Notes: a model not told the origin generated them from the sequence alone. A stretch of 9,965 nt of DNA from Rickettsia endosymbiont of Bryobia graminum (GCA_020881085.1 JAJIYR010000048.1:1-9965); one strand, 5' to 3'. Positions 1 to 7,686 are shown, numbered from the stretch's first letter. Numbers and translations are program-made.

Positions 1-132
1 GCTTATTGTAAATTGGAGAAACTTAAAATCAAAACTAAGCTTAATCATTTTGCTATAAAGTATAAGTTATTGGTAAAAGCTAATCAATCTGCTTTTAAGG
101 AATTACATAATATGAATGCTATTACAGCTTAG
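1..132 (+). CDS. C-terminal fragment of an unrecognised protein, possibly a transposase
   Basis: An open frame enters from the left edge and ends at a TAG at 130-132, giving 43 residues. The fragment is basic and lysine-rich, ending KELHNMNAITA. I do not recognise the family. Its stop codon lies almost on top of the stop of the truncated comM on the other strand (129-131), with no spacer between them. An insertion sequence whose transposase runs nearly to its terminal repeat, inserted into comM, would produce this arrangement, so a transposase is my inference. In such AT-rich DNA a 43-codon open frame could also be chance, although its composition looks coding-like. The upstream part is outside the window. 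Confidence 0.4.
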   Translation, partial: AYCKLEKLKIKTKLNHFAIKYKLLVKANQSAFKELHNMNAITA

Positions 133-437
133 TGCGTAACATGAGTAGGTAAAACATTGATACTACATAATATAGCGCAGGCAATAGGTAAGTCAAAGTG
201 ACTACCTTCTTTTTCTAAATCAGCAGGTGATAGATTTATTAATATCTTTTTTGTAGGTAAGGCCAGGCCAATTGAAGAAAGAGCGGCTCTAACCCTTTCT
301 TTTGATTCAGCAATAGTTTTATCTGCAAGACCAACAATAATAAAATTAGGGATACCTGGTGATACTTGTACTTGTACGTCAATATCAATAATATCAATGC
401 CCCTAAATGTTAAGCTATGAAGATGTACTACCACCAA
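129..437 (-). pseudogene. comM: Truncated ComM/YifB family Mg-chelatase-like AAA+ protein (N-terminal fragment)
   Basis: The 102-residue product matches the N-terminal domain of ComM/YifB (family length about 500). The diagnostic stretch is at residues 32-60: a GIPNFIIVGLAD-type segment, then ESKERVRAAL. It is followed by LINLSPADLEKEGSHFDLPIA at about 66-86. The match ends near NVLP (residues 94-97), and a short unrelated tail (THVTH) leads to a stop. The AAA+ ATPase core with Walker A and B is missing, so the fragment cannot work as a helicase. In naturally transformable bacteria ComM is a branch-migration helicase. The start is TTG at 435-437 or GTG three bases downstream; an AAGAGGA Shine-Dalgarno-like sequence lies just upstream and fits GTG better. 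The break coincides with the end of the foreign-looking frame at 1-132. Confidence 0.85.
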
Positions 438-501
438 TGATCCTCTTAATAAAATAATTATTTAATATTAATAATTTCTAGTAAGATCTATGTGGGAGGA
501 T

Positions 502-510
502 TGTTATAAT
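502..510 (+). promoter_or_regulatory. Extended -10 promoter element (TGTTATAAT)
   Basis: TGTTATAAT matches the extended -10 consensus TGnTATAAT exactly. No good -35 hexamer is visible about 17 bases upstream, which is acceptable for an extended -10 promoter. It points rightward, away from comM and towards the 3' end of hslU (opposite strand), so it drives neither annotated gene. The likely start site is near 517. Chance matches are common in AT-rich DNA, but the terminator 46 bases downstream on the same strand adds weight. Confidence 0.45.
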
Positions 511-516
511 ATAAAG

Positions 517-595
517 CTATCTGTGATTCAAATTAGCATTATATATTTGTTATTTAGATGCCATTCCTAGATACGTTGGTAATGGCATCTTTTTT
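517..595 (+). ncRNA. Candidate small RNA of about 80 nt, intergenic
   Basis: The span is defined only by an exact extended -10 box at 502-510 and a strong intrinsic terminator at 556-595 on the same strand. No open reading frame of note lies between them, and the neighbouring genes are both on the minus strand. The body before the terminator is AT-rich (about 39 nt) with no recognised RNA family. The transcript would end about six bases short of the hslU stop codon on the other strand, so read-through would be antisense to hslU. This is an inference from signals, not from homology. Confidence 0.35.
556..595 (+). terminator. Rho-independent terminator facing right
   Basis: A perfect 10-bp stem (AGATGCCATT at 556-565, AATGGCATCT at 581-590) with a 15-nt loop is followed by a run of T to 595. 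On the plus strand this is a textbook intrinsic terminator. Read on the minus strand, as would be needed for hslU, the hairpin is followed by an A-rich rather than T-rich sequence, so it is a poor terminator for hslU. No plus-strand protein gene lies immediately upstream. Confidence 0.75.
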
Positions 596-600
596 ATAAT

Positions 601-1920
601 TTACAAAATAAATTTTACTAGATCAATATTTTGTACAACTTTTGATAGCTGTTTGTCTACAAAAATCTCATCAATAATTATATTTTTTTCTTTCATATCG
701 CTTGCATTAAAACTTATATCTTCTAGCAAATGTTCTAAAATAGTATGTAGTCTTCTTGCCCCGATATCTTCAACTTCCAAATTGACATTAGTAGCATAAT
801 CAGCAATTTTCTCTATCGCTTGTTTAGTAAATTCTAATTTCACTCCTTCAGTACCAAGTAAAGCTATGTATTGTTTTATTAAACTTGACTCAGGTTCAAT
901 AAGAATTTTTACTAAATCTTCTTTAGTAAGTGAATTTAATTCAACTCTAATTGGTAGCCTTCCTTGCAATTCGGGTAATAAATCTGATGGTTTTGATAAG
1001 TGAAATGCACCTGAAGCAATAAATAATATATGAGTTGTTTCCACAGGGCCATATTTGGTATTAACTGTAGTACCTTCAATTAGCGGCAATAAATCTCTTT
1101 GTACTCCTTCTCTGCTAACAGAGGTTTTATCTTCAGATTTTGAAGCAATTTTATCTATTTCATCAATAAATACTATTCCATCTTCCTGTACAAGTCTAAT
1201 AGCATCTTTAGTAATTTTTTCTAAATCAATAATTTTCTCTGACTCTTCACTAGTAACTATACTTATTGCTTCTTTTACTAACATTTTTTTACTTTTGGTT
1301 TTATGACTACCAATAGCTTTACCAATCATATCAGAGATATTTAGAATACCCATTGTTCCTGACATTCCAGGAATTTCAAAATTATTACTTAAGTTACCAG
1401 TATCAACAATATTAATCTCAATTTCAGTATTATCTAATTCCCCTTGGTTAAGTTTTTCTTGAAATTTTTCTCTAGTTTCAGGTGATGCTGATTTGCCTAC
1501 CAATGCATCTAAAATTCGTTCTACCATTTTTTCTTTAGCGTTAATAGCAACTTCTTTTTTAGCATTAGCTTTTTGCATACTCACAGCTATTTCAACAAGA
1601 TCTCTAATTATAGATTCAACATCTCTTCCAACATAACCTACTTCAGTAAACTTTGTAGCTTCTACTTTTAAAAATGGAGAATTAGAAAGCTTAGCAAGTC
1701 GTCTTGCTACTTCTGTTTTACCTACCCCTGTTGCTCCTATCATTAAAATATTTTTAGGAACGATATCTTGTCTCAGAGGTTCATTAACTCTTTTTCTTCT
1801 ATAGCGATTTCTAAGAGCAATAGCTACAGCCTTTTTAGCTTTATTTTGACCTACGATAAATCTATTAAGTTCAACTACAATTTTACTGGGGCTTAATCCC
1901 ATAGATGTTTTTTTATTCAT
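601..1920 (-). CDS. hslU: HslU, ATPase subunit of the HslUV (ClpYQ) protease
   Basis: HslU is the AAA+ unfoldase that feeds proteins into the HslV peptidase in the cytoplasm. The 439 residues match the usual full length (about 440-450). Visible are the Walker A GATGVGKT (62-69), the pore loop GYVG (95-98), the variable I-domain (about 110-240), Walker B IVFIDE (249-254), the arginine of GRLP (321), sensor 2 GARR (387-390), and the C-terminal tail DLVKFIL, which in characterised HslU docks into HslV. No key motif is missing. The ATG at 1918-1920 overlaps the hslV stop by four bases (ATGA), indicating translational coupling in an hslV-hslU operon. Transcription probably starts upstream of hslV. 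Because hslV is frameshifted, HslU may lack its partner and translation coupling may be weakened; chaperone activity without HslV has been described for E. coli HslU. Confidence 0.97.
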   Translation of the reverse strand: MNKKTSMGLSPSKIVVELNRFIVGQNKAKKAVAIALRNRYRRKRVNEPLRQDIVPKNILMIGATGVGKTEVARRLAKLSNSPFLKVEATKFTEVGYVGRDVESIIRDLVEIAVSMQKANAKKEVAINAKEKMVERILDALVGKSASPETREKFQEKLNQGELDNTEIEINIVDTGNLSNNFEIPGMSGTMGILNISDMIGKAIGSHKTKSKKMLVKEAISIVTSEESEKIIDLEKITKDAIRLVQEDGIVFIDEIDKIASKSEDKTSVSREGVQRDLLPLIEGTTVNTKYGPVETTHILFIASGAFHLSKPSDLLPELQGRLPIRVELNSLTKEDLVKILIEPESSLIKQYIALLGTEGVKLEFTKQAIEKIADYATNVNLEVEDIGARRLHTILEHLLEDISFNASDMKEKNIIIDEIFVDKQLSKVVQNIDLVKFIL

Positions 1921-2469
1921 ATAACTTTTTCTAAAATAATATTATGATTAGAGAATACGCAAGTATCAGCAGCAATATTCATCGATTTTAAGGCTATTTC
2001 TTCAGCTGTTAAATTATTGTCAAAAGATAATAAAGCCTTTGCAGCTGATAGAGCGAATACCCCCCCCCAGAACCAATAGCTGCAACATTATCTAGATCAA
2101 CAACATCACCATTTCCTGTTAGAATTAGTGCATTTTTTTATCAGCAGCAATCATCATGGCTTCTAATTTACGTAAGTATTTATCGCCACGCCATTCTTTT
2201 GCTAATTCTACTGCACTTCTCAGTAAATGATGAGAATGCTTTTCAAGTTTTGCTTCTAGTTTTTCAAATAAAGTTAAGCCATCAGCAGTAGATCCAGCAA
2301 AGCCAGCAATTATACTATTATTATGCATGGTTCTTAATTTTCTTGCCGTTGCTTTAAGTATGGTATTGCCATGGGAAACTTGACCATCGGCAGCAATAAC
2401 TACGTCTTCTCCTTTTCTTAGGCAAAGTATAGTAGTCCCATGTAAAGATTGTGATAAATTATCTGACAT
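1917..2469 (-). pseudogene. hslV: HslV, peptidase subunit of HslUV, with two homopolymer frameshifts
   Basis: HslV is the N-terminal-threonine peptidase of HslUV. The first 112 or so residues are well conserved: the catalytic threonine is T12 (HGTTILCLR) after an 11-residue propeptide, with D28 and K44 at the positions of mature D17 and K33. The frame stops at 2125-2127 just after an A7 run (T7 at 2133-2139 on the plus strand). One more A restores [12 protein letters not shown], the conserved continuation. A second break lies at a G9 run (C9 at 2060-2068): the family sequence GSGG-x-FA needs seven or ten Gs. After it, the frame reads [10 protein letters not shown] and ends [12 protein letters not shown] with a TGA overlapping the hslU ATG. 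The span is 553 bases, one more than a 183-residue gene needs. It is either a young pseudogene, a gene rescued by slippage, or sequencing error at homopolymers. No clear Shine-Dalgarno sequence precedes the ATG. Confidence 0.9.
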
Positions 2470-2500
2470 AAAGAATTTTTAATATTGATTTTATATGTTT

Positions 2501-2510
2501 ATTATATAAT
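2501..2510. promoter_or_regulatory. Symmetric ATTATATAAT giving a -10 box on both strands between hslV and the DUF2628 gene
   Basis: The 10-base palindrome ATTATATAAT contains TATAAT on each strand, inside the 110-base gap between the divergent hslV and DUF2628 genes. It could serve promoters in both directions. No convincing -35 hexamer lies at the right spacing on either strand, and such AT-rich palindromes arise by chance, so support is modest. Confidence 0.3.
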
Positions 2511-2579
2511 GTAATGTATTGTAATAGTAGGTTACTTTATCTAAGTAATCACTAATATTAGAATTACAAGATTAATTTT

Positions 2580-2933
2580 ATGAATATTTACTCAATATAT
2601 GTGAATCCTGATAAAAAAGACAATAATTTTATCCTTGTAAAACAGGGGTTTTCCTTGTTTGCTGCTGTCTTTAATATTTTTTGGGCTCTTTATCATAGAA
2701 TGTGGTTAGCGTTAATAATAACCTTAATTCTTAACATAGCTATTTTTAGTGTTGATTCTTATAATTTATCTAATCTGACTCAAATAGTTATAGTACTAAT
2801 ATTTGGTTTTTTTGGAGCTGATATGAGAGAATATGATTTAGAGAGAAAACAATATTCTCTTGAAGATATAATATTAGCAGATTCTGAAATTGAAGCAGAG
2901 TTGAAATTTTTAGAAAGAGCGTATAAAGAGTGA
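2580..2933 (+). CDS. DUF2628 family small membrane protein
   Basis: This 117-residue protein has the DUF2628 signature, an aromatic segment FNIFWALYHRMW (about 31-42) inside a hydrophobic stretch. Two or three membrane segments are visible, roughly residues 24-36, 42-58 and 66-80, followed by a charged C-terminal tail (81-117) rich in glutamate and likely cytoplasmic. No catalytic motif can be seen and the function of the family is unknown. It is the first gene of a plus-strand group and is tightly linked to the HIT gene: its TGA (2931-2933) lies five bases before the preferred HIT start and overlaps a possible GTG start. No clear Shine-Dalgarno sequence precedes the ATG, which is preceded by very AT-rich DNA. 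Confidence 0.8.
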   Translation: MNIYSIYVNPDKKDNNFILVKQGFSLFAAVFNIFWALYHRMWLALIITLILNIAIFSVDSYNLSNLTQIVIVLIFGFFGADMREYDLERKQYSLEDIILADSEIEAELKFLERAYKE

Positions 2934-2938
2934 ATAAT

Positions 2939-3292
2939 ATGTACGATAAAAATAATATTTTTGCAAAAATTATTAACCAAGAAATTCCAGCTACTGTGAT
3001 TTATGAAGATGCAAATATATTAGCATTTAATGATATCAATCCTGTAGCACCTATTCATATAATAGTAATTCCTAAAAAGGAATATATTGATTATCAAGAT
3101 TTTATAACTAAAGCTTCTAGTGAAGAAATTAAAGACTACTTTCAAAAATTATCCCATATTGCTAAAATTGCAGGTTTAAACAATGATGGTTATCGTTTGA
3201 CTACTAACAAAGGACCGAAATCTGGGCAAAGCATTTTTCATTTTCATTTTCATATTATTGGTGGAAAAGAATTTTCTAAATTGATTGGTTAA
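2939..3292 (+). CDS. HIT family (histidine triad, HinT-like) nucleotide-binding protein
   Basis: HIT proteins of the HinT/PKCI branch hydrolyse nucleoside phosphoramidates or related AMP conjugates in the cytoplasm. The 117-residue product has the branch's N-terminal pattern IFAKIINQEIPATVIYED and the FNDINPVAPIHIIVIPK strand, and ends with the triad HFHFHII (histidines at about 101, 103, 105), preceded by GQSIFHFHFH. All three histidines are present, so the protein is probably active. I chose the ATG at 2939 with AAAGAG about eight bases upstream. A GTG at 2930 would add three residues and overlap the DUF2628 stop. The physiological substrate is not evident from context. Confidence 0.93.
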   Translation: MYDKNNIFAKIINQEIPATVIYEDANILAFNDINPVAPIHIIVIPKKEYIDYQDFITKASSEEIKDYFQKLSHIAKIAGLNNDGYRLTTNKGPKSGQSIFHFHFHIIGGKEFSKLIG

Positions 3293-3303
3293 GAATTTTT
3301 ATT

Positions 3304-3756
3304 ATGAAAGCTAAATTTAATATCCGCTTAGCAAAAATCTCTGACGTTCCACTACTTTTACCTTTAATTGAACAGTTAGGTTACCCAACCTTTAAAGAAG
3401 AATTAGAAATTAGATTTGAAAGATTTGTCTCCAATGAGGATTATGGAGTTGCTATTGCATGTATAGATCATAAAATTATAGGTTTTGTTGCGTGGTCTAA
3501 ATCTCTACTTTTTATTTCAGATAAAACAAGATTTCATATTGAAGGGTTAATAGTTGATAAATTATTTCGTGGTTGCGGAGTTGGAAAAGAATTAATGAAT
3601 TATATAGAAAAAATTGCTGATCAATATGGACCGTCTATCATTGATCTTACTTCTGGCCTTAGACGTAGCAGTGATGGGACGCATGAGTTTTATAAAAAAC
3701 TTAACTATCACAATGATGGGTGTATGGCAAAACTCTATTTAAGAAAAGAAATATGA
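3304..3756 (+). CDS. GNAT family N-acetyltransferase
   Basis: A 150-residue single-domain GNAT protein. The N-terminus IRLAKISDVPLLLPLIEQLGY (about 7-27) is the usual first strand and helices. The acetyl-CoA-binding motif A is at about 83-97, IVDKLFRGCGVGKEL, with R89-G90-x-G92-x-G94 matching the R/Q-x-x-G-x-G/A pyrophosphate loop. The end, EFYKKLNY (about 128-135), is the typical motif B. The acceptor substrate (amine, peptide or protein) cannot be told from sequence. It starts 11 bases after the HIT stop and is probably co-transcribed with it. Length and motifs look intact. Confidence 0.92.
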   Translation: MKAKFNIRLAKISDVPLLLPLIEQLGYPTFKEELEIRFERFVSNEDYGVAIACIDHKIIGFVAWSKSLLFISDKTRFHIEGLIVDKLFRGCGVGKELMNYIEKIADQYGPSIIDLTSGLRRSSDGTHEFYKKLNYHNDGCMAKLYLRKEI

Positions 3757-3843
3757 TTCAAGGTTTTATTAAGCCTAATTATAAATATTGATATTCTAAT
3801 ATAATAATGTATTTAATTTAACCAACTAATTTAAAAATAATTT

Positions 3844-4857
3844 ATGATAAAAAAATATACTATTGCAGTAGTAGGGGCAAGCGGTAACGTTGGACAAGAG
3901 ATTTTAGAAATTTTATCTGAAAGATCATTTCCTGTAGGTAATATACATGTTGTAGCTTCACCTGATTCTTTAGGTAAAGAAGTTAGTTTTGGTGAAAAAA
4001 CTATAAAAATTACTAATATTGATAATATAGATTTTAGTAAAATTGACATTGCTTTTTTTGCTGCTGGATCAGAAGTGTCAAAAAAATATGTTCCAAAAGT
4101 TACTACACAAGGATGTATTGTTATAGATAAGTCTTCGCTTTTTAGACTTAATAAAGATGTACCATTAATAGTTCCAGAAGCTAATATAGCGAGCTTGAAG
4201 GATTATGTTCTTAAAAATATTATAGCTAATCCTAATTGTTGCACCATTCCAATTGCTACTGCCTTAAAACCCTTAGACAATGCTGCGACTATAAAAAGAA
4301 TGATTATTTCAACCTATCAATCCGTTTCTGGGGCAGGTAGAAAAGCAATGGATGAATTATATAATCAAACTAAAGCAAAATATGTTTTTAATAACGTAGA
4401 GCCCAAAATTTTTCCTAAACAAATAGCTTTTAATTTATTTCCTCATATAGGAGATTTTGATAAAGATGGTTATACCACAGAGGAGTTAAAGATTTCTCTA
4501 GAGTTAGAAAAAATTATTGGTTCACATGCGAAATCTACTGTAACTTGCGTTAGAGTTCCTGTTTTTGTTGGTCATTCTATATCTGTTAATGTTGAGTTTG
4601 AAAATAATTTAACAGCAGAAGAAGCAGAAGAAATACTAAGAGAATCAGAATCTATAATGGTTAATTCACCTTTAAATACAATATCATATTCTACTCCAAT
4701 AGATGTAGTAGGGGAAGATTTAGTATACGTATCTAGGATTAGAAAAGATTATACTCAATCAAATTCTCTTAATTTATGGATTACAGCAGATAATTTAAGA
4801 AAAGGTGCGGCATTGAATGGAGTACAAATTGCGGAGGAATTGATTAAAATTCTGTGA
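3844..4857 (+). CDS. asd: Aspartate-semialdehyde dehydrogenase
   Basis: Asd reduces beta-aspartyl phosphate to aspartate semialdehyde with NADPH, the entry to lysine and meso-diaminopimelate synthesis; in rickettsiae the route is thought to feed peptidoglycan. The 337 residues match the family. Visible are the nucleotide-binding GASGNVG (11-17), the [10 protein letters not shown] segment (71-80), the active-site NPNCCTI with nucleophile C132, SYQS-like [15 protein letters not shown] (158-172), and RVPVFVGHS (237-245) with the catalytic histidine H244. The NPNC form and length resemble the Gram-positive/alphaproteobacterial subtype rather than the E. coli enzyme. It ends in tandem TGA TGA. An 87-base AT-rich gap separates it from the acetyltransferase, so it may have its own promoter; a TATAAT at 3800-3805 has no good -35. 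Confidence 0.97.
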   Translation: MIKKYTIAVVGASGNVGQEILEILSERSFPVGNIHVVASPDSLGKEVSFGEKTIKITNIDNIDFSKIDIAFFAAGSEVSKKYVPKVTTQGCIVIDKSSLFRLNKDVPLIVPEANIASLKDYVLKNIIANPNCCTIPIATALKPLDNAATIKRMIISTYQSVSGAGRKAMDELYNQTKAKYVFNNVEPKIFPKQIAFNLFPHIGDFDKDGYTTEELKISLELEKIIGSHAKSTVTCVRVPVFVGHSISVNVEFENNLTAEEAEEILRESESIMVNSPLNTISYSTPIDVVGEDLVYVSRIRKDYTQSNSLNLWITADNLRKGAALNGVQIAEELIKIL

Positions 4858-4892
4858 TGAATTGTATAGAGTAAAATTACAGGGTAGTTATA

Positions 4893-5843
4893 ATGAGCAG
4901 CATAGATAATCTATTAAAAATAGTTGAAAGTAAAGCAGCTAAGTTTATATCTTTTAAATATTTTGATAAAAATGGAAAGTTTCAGCAAATAGATGTTGCT
5001 GTAACAAGTTTAGTAATATTAAATGATTTTATATTAGTAAATAATATAAAATTACGACCGATTGATAATAGATATTTTATTGATCCATTTAGAAGTTATT
5101 CAACATTATTTTGCTTATGCGATAATTTAAATAATTTACATAACCCCAGAATATTTTTAAAAGATCTTATAGCTAATAATGATTGGCATACAATTAGCTT
5201 AGAATTATCTATAAATTTTTTAATTTTAAATAGAGAAGAAAAGCTTGAGAATTATAAAGATCAAGAAATAAATTGCCAAAATCAAGTTGAACCAATAGAT
5301 CAATTAGCAAATTTACGAGCAGAAATAATTGGGATACTGGAAGCAATCTCCATACCAACTGTTTCTCATTTTCATGCTAGTAAAAATTCTAGCTGTTCTA
5401 TTGTGATTAAAGCAGAAAATTTTTTAGATCTAGCAGACTATTTAGTTATAAGTAGTTTTATTATTAAAAACGTAGCTGAGTCTTATGGTAAGTCAGTATG
5501 GTATATTAATGAATTAAACAATCAATTACTGTTATTATTTCCTGGAGTAAACTACAACAAAGAGCTTGCCATCAGTTTGATATCAGGTATAATGCACCTC
5601 AGTTCAGGAGATAATAATAGTAATATATTTGTTGCTAAAAAGCCAGCAAGACAAAATGTTATGAAAAGTTATTACTCTTATGATATAATTAGGAACTATC
5701 ACACTGTGAGCTTTAACTTGAATCAAGACTATAACATCTATTTAGCTTTGTCTTGCTTATTAATTTACGGTTTTGATATTAAATTAATAAATGGTAAATT
5801 TTCTAAAGAAATATTGCAATCATATTTTGATAAAAATGATTAA
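4893..5843 (+). CDS. Degenerate glutamine synthetase-like protein, predicted catalytically inactive
   Basis: I recognise this 316-residue protein by family patterns rather than by annotation. Compared from memory with type I glutamine synthetase (about 470 residues), residues 16-35 resemble the N-terminal strand (FVDLRFTD type). Residues 63-77, IDPFRSYSTLFCLCD, match IDPFxxxSTLxxxCD closely. Residues 157-201 align without gaps to the VHHHEV...GQNE...NVAHRFGKT region, ending IIKNVAESYGKS. Residues 281-297, NIYLALSCLLIYGFDIK, match the NPYLxFAALLMAGLDGI helix. Catalytic positions are lost: the equivalents of E. coli E131, E212 and E220 are S106, H161 and S169, only the E129 equivalent (E104) remains, and the DGSS and GSGMH segments are absent. 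An AGGG Shine-Dalgarno sequence sits eight bases before the ATG, 35 bases after asd. The function is unknown; the intact frame suggests a retained non-enzymatic role. Confidence 0.72.
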   Translation: MSSIDNLLKIVESKAAKFISFKYFDKNGKFQQIDVAVTSLVILNDFILVNNIKLRPIDNRYFIDPFRSYSTLFCLCDNLNNLHNPRIFLKDLIANNDWHTISLELSINFLILNREEKLENYKDQEINCQNQVEPIDQLANLRAEIIGILEAISIPTVSHFHASKNSSCSIVIKAENFLDLADYLVISSFIIKNVAESYGKSVWYINELNNQLLLLFPGVNYNKELAISLISGIMHLSSGDNNSNIFVAKKPARQNVMKSYYSYDIIRNYHTVSFNLNQDYNIYLALSCLLIYGFDIKLINGKFSKEILQSYFDKND

Positions 5844-5900
5844 TAAAATTGCTAAAATAGTTCACTTCAGTAAAACCATTTTTAATTTGAGTGTTTAGTA

Positions 5901-5909
5901 TGATATAAT
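5901..5909 (+). promoter_or_regulatory. Extended -10 box (TGATATAAT) upstream of the type I secretion genes
   Basis: TGATATAAT matches TGnTATAAT exactly and lies 13 bases before the ATG of the transporter gene, in the 79-base gap after the glutamine synthetase-like gene. No clear -35 hexamer is present. A start six or seven bases downstream would leave a leader of only about seven bases, with no Shine-Dalgarno sequence, so either translation starts on a nearly leaderless message or transcription begins further upstream. Confidence 0.4.
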
Positions 5910-5922
5910 AACAATTAGTAAT

Positions 5923-7686
5923 ATGACAAATAGTGAATCAAAAAATAATATTAAATTTATGAATCCATTAGTTGATGCGATTCATAAATGTAAAAGTGCT
6001 TTCTGGATAGTATTTTGGTTTGCCTTTGTTATTAACTTACTTATGTTAATAACTCCATTATATTCATTACAAGTTTTAGATAGAGTAATAGGTAGTGGTA
6101 GTAAAGAAACATTACTATGGCTATCAATTATTATTGGTTCAATTTATTTTATTTATGGGTTACTACAAATAGCAAGATCATTTACTTTAATTAAAATAGG
6201 TGAGTGGTTAGATAGAACGGTAGCTCCAATAATCTTTGGTTATTCTGTTTCAGCTTCTGCAACCCGTACCAATACAGCAGCAAGTCAGCTGCTTCGTGAT
6301 TTTCAATCAGTTAAAACTTTTATAACTAGTACTGGTATTAATACTATATTTGATGCCCCGTGGAGTATCATTTATATAATAGTTATTTTTATGATTCATC
6401 CTTATATTGGTATTCTTACAGTATTTGGTGCTATTATTATTGTTTCAACCGCTTTTTTTAATGCAGCAGCTACCAATAAAATTCTTGGTGAAGCTACTGA
6501 ATTTTCAATAAAAGGAATGGTGCAAGCTGATATTGCAAATAGAAATTCTGAAGTAGTGGAAGCTATGGGAATGATGAAAAATGTTACAGCAAATTGGCAT
6601 AAATTTAATATTGCTTCTCTAGAAAAACAATCAACGGCTAGCTATCGTAATGGCGTTATTTCTAACTTTTCAAGATTTATTCGTAATATAATGCAAATGC
6701 TTGTTACTGGTATTGGCGCATATGTTGTTGTTAGTACTAAAGGTGTAGAAATGACAACTGGTGGTATGATTATGAGTTCTATTATAGTTGGTAGAGCCCT
6801 TGCGCCTTTTGACAACGCTATAGAGTTATGGAAGAGTATGAGCGGTGCCATCAAATCATATAAAAACATCAATCATCTATTTAATGCTTCTAAATCACGA
6901 GATGAAGCCATGCCAATACCAAATGTTGAAGGACATTTAACTGTAGAAAATATTTTTTATGCTCATCCTATACCCGCTGGAATGCCACATCCACCAGCAG
7001 CCGTACGAAATATTCTTAAAGATGTATCTTTTTCTATGCAATCCGGTGAAATATTAGCGGTTATTGGACCTTCAGCTGCAGGAAAATCAACCTTGTCAAA
7101 AGTATTAGTGGGCGTTTGGAAAGCTTCATCAGGAAGCGTAAGATTAGATAATGCAGAGGTGTATCGTTGGAATAGGGAGGATTTCGGTAAGCATGTGGGC
7201 TACCTACCTCAAGGTATAGAACTATTTAGTGGTAGTATAAAGCAAAATATTGCTAGAATGTCAGAAAATCCAAACCCAGAAAAAGTAATTGAAGCAGCTA
7301 AAATGGCTGGTGCTCATGAGATGATCTTAAGACTACCAGATGCTTATGATTCAGATATCGGGCCAGGTGGGTCAAATCTTTCAGGAGGGCAAAAACAACG
7401 TGTGGCTCTTGCTAGAGCATTTTATGGAGACCCAAAATTAGTGATTTTGGATGAACCAAATGCTAACTTAGATGAAGCTGGAGAAATTGCCTTGTCTAAT
7501 TGTTTAAAACACGCTAAAGCTAAATCTATTTCTGTCGTCGTTATTTCTCATAGACCATCAGTATTGTTGGTTGTTGATAAAGTTTTAATATTACAAGATG
7601 GTGCAGTAGCTTTTTATGGTACACAAGAAGAAATGGGTAATCATATTCAGACTTTAAAAAGTGGCGTCATTCACATTAATACATAA
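5923..7686 (+). CDS. aprD: Type I secretion system permease/ATPase (PrtD/AprD family)
   Basis: This is the inner-membrane ABC exporter of a type I secretion system: it recognises a substrate and powers export through an adaptor and a TolC-type outer-membrane channel. The 587 residues match the PrtD/AprD family. The N-terminal membrane domain (about 25-310) begins with the family segment FINLLMLITPLYSLQVLDRV-like at 36-55 and contains about six hydrophobic segments. The ATPase domain (about 340-570) has Walker A GPSAAGKST (382-390), Q-loop Q430, signature LSGGQ (486-490), Walker B LVILDE (506-511), D-loop NANLD (513-517) and H543. All catalytic motifs are present. There is no N-terminal peptidase-like domain of the HlyB type. 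The adaptor gene follows 11 bases later. No substrate gene and no tolC are adjacent, so substrate and channel must be encoded elsewhere. Confidence 0.95.
   Translation: MTNSESKNNIKFMNPLVDAIHKCKSAFWIVFWFAFVINLLMLITPLYSLQVLDRVIGSGSKETLLWLSIIIGSIYFIYGLLQIARSFTLIKIGEWLDRTVAPIIFGYSVSASATRTNTAASQLLRDFQSVKTFITSTGINTIFDAPWSIIYIIVIFMIHPYIGILTVFGAIIIVSTAFFNAAATNKILGEATEFSIKGMVQADIANRNSEVVEAMGMMKNVTANWHKFNIASLEKQSTASYRNGVISNFSRFIRNIMQMLVTGIGAYVVVSTKGVEMTTGGMIMSSIIVGRALAPFDNAIELWKSMSGAIKSYKNINHLFNASKSRDEAMPIPNVEGHLTVENIFYAHPIPAGMPHPPAAVRNILKDVSFSMQSGEILAVIGPSAAGKSTLSKVLVGVWKASSGSVRLDNAEVYRWNREDFGKHVGYLPQGIELFSGSIKQNIARMSENPNPEKVIEAAKMAGAHEMILRLPDAYDSDIGPGGSNLSGGQKQRVALARAFYGDPKLVILDEPNANLDEAGEIALSNCLKHAKAKSISVVVISHRPSVLLVVDKVLILQDGAVAFYGTQEEMGNHIQTLKSGVIHINT

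Noticed and set aside
556..595. Terminator of hslU
   Set aside because: On the minus strand the hairpin is followed by AAATAACAAATA rather than a U tract; the T run lies on the plus-strand side.
1055..1306. 83-codon open frame on the plus strand inside hslU
   Set aside because: It is the complement of a highly conserved part of HslU (Walker B region), has a low-complexity serine/isoleucine-rich product and no family resemblance.
2125..2140. Programmed -1 ribosomal frameshift at the A7 run as a full explanation for hslV
   Set aside because: A -1 shift there restores the frame only as far as the G9 run, where a second shift is needed; one programmed event cannot give full-length HslV.
2780..2980. 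66-codon minus-strand frame across the DUF2628/HIT boundary
   Set aside because: It overlaps two recognised plus-strand genes and has no recognisable product.
3757..3843. Promoter for asd with TATAAT at 3800-3805
   Set aside because: No -35 hexamer at a suitable spacing and no extended -10; the match is expected by chance in this AT-rich gap.
3831..4049. 72-codon minus-strand frame at the start of asd
   Set aside because: It is antisense to the conserved nucleotide-binding region of Asd; no independent support.
6642..6872. 76-codon minus-strand frame inside the ABC transporter gene
   Set aside because: Antisense shadow of membrane segments, which gives a hydrophobic product by composition only.
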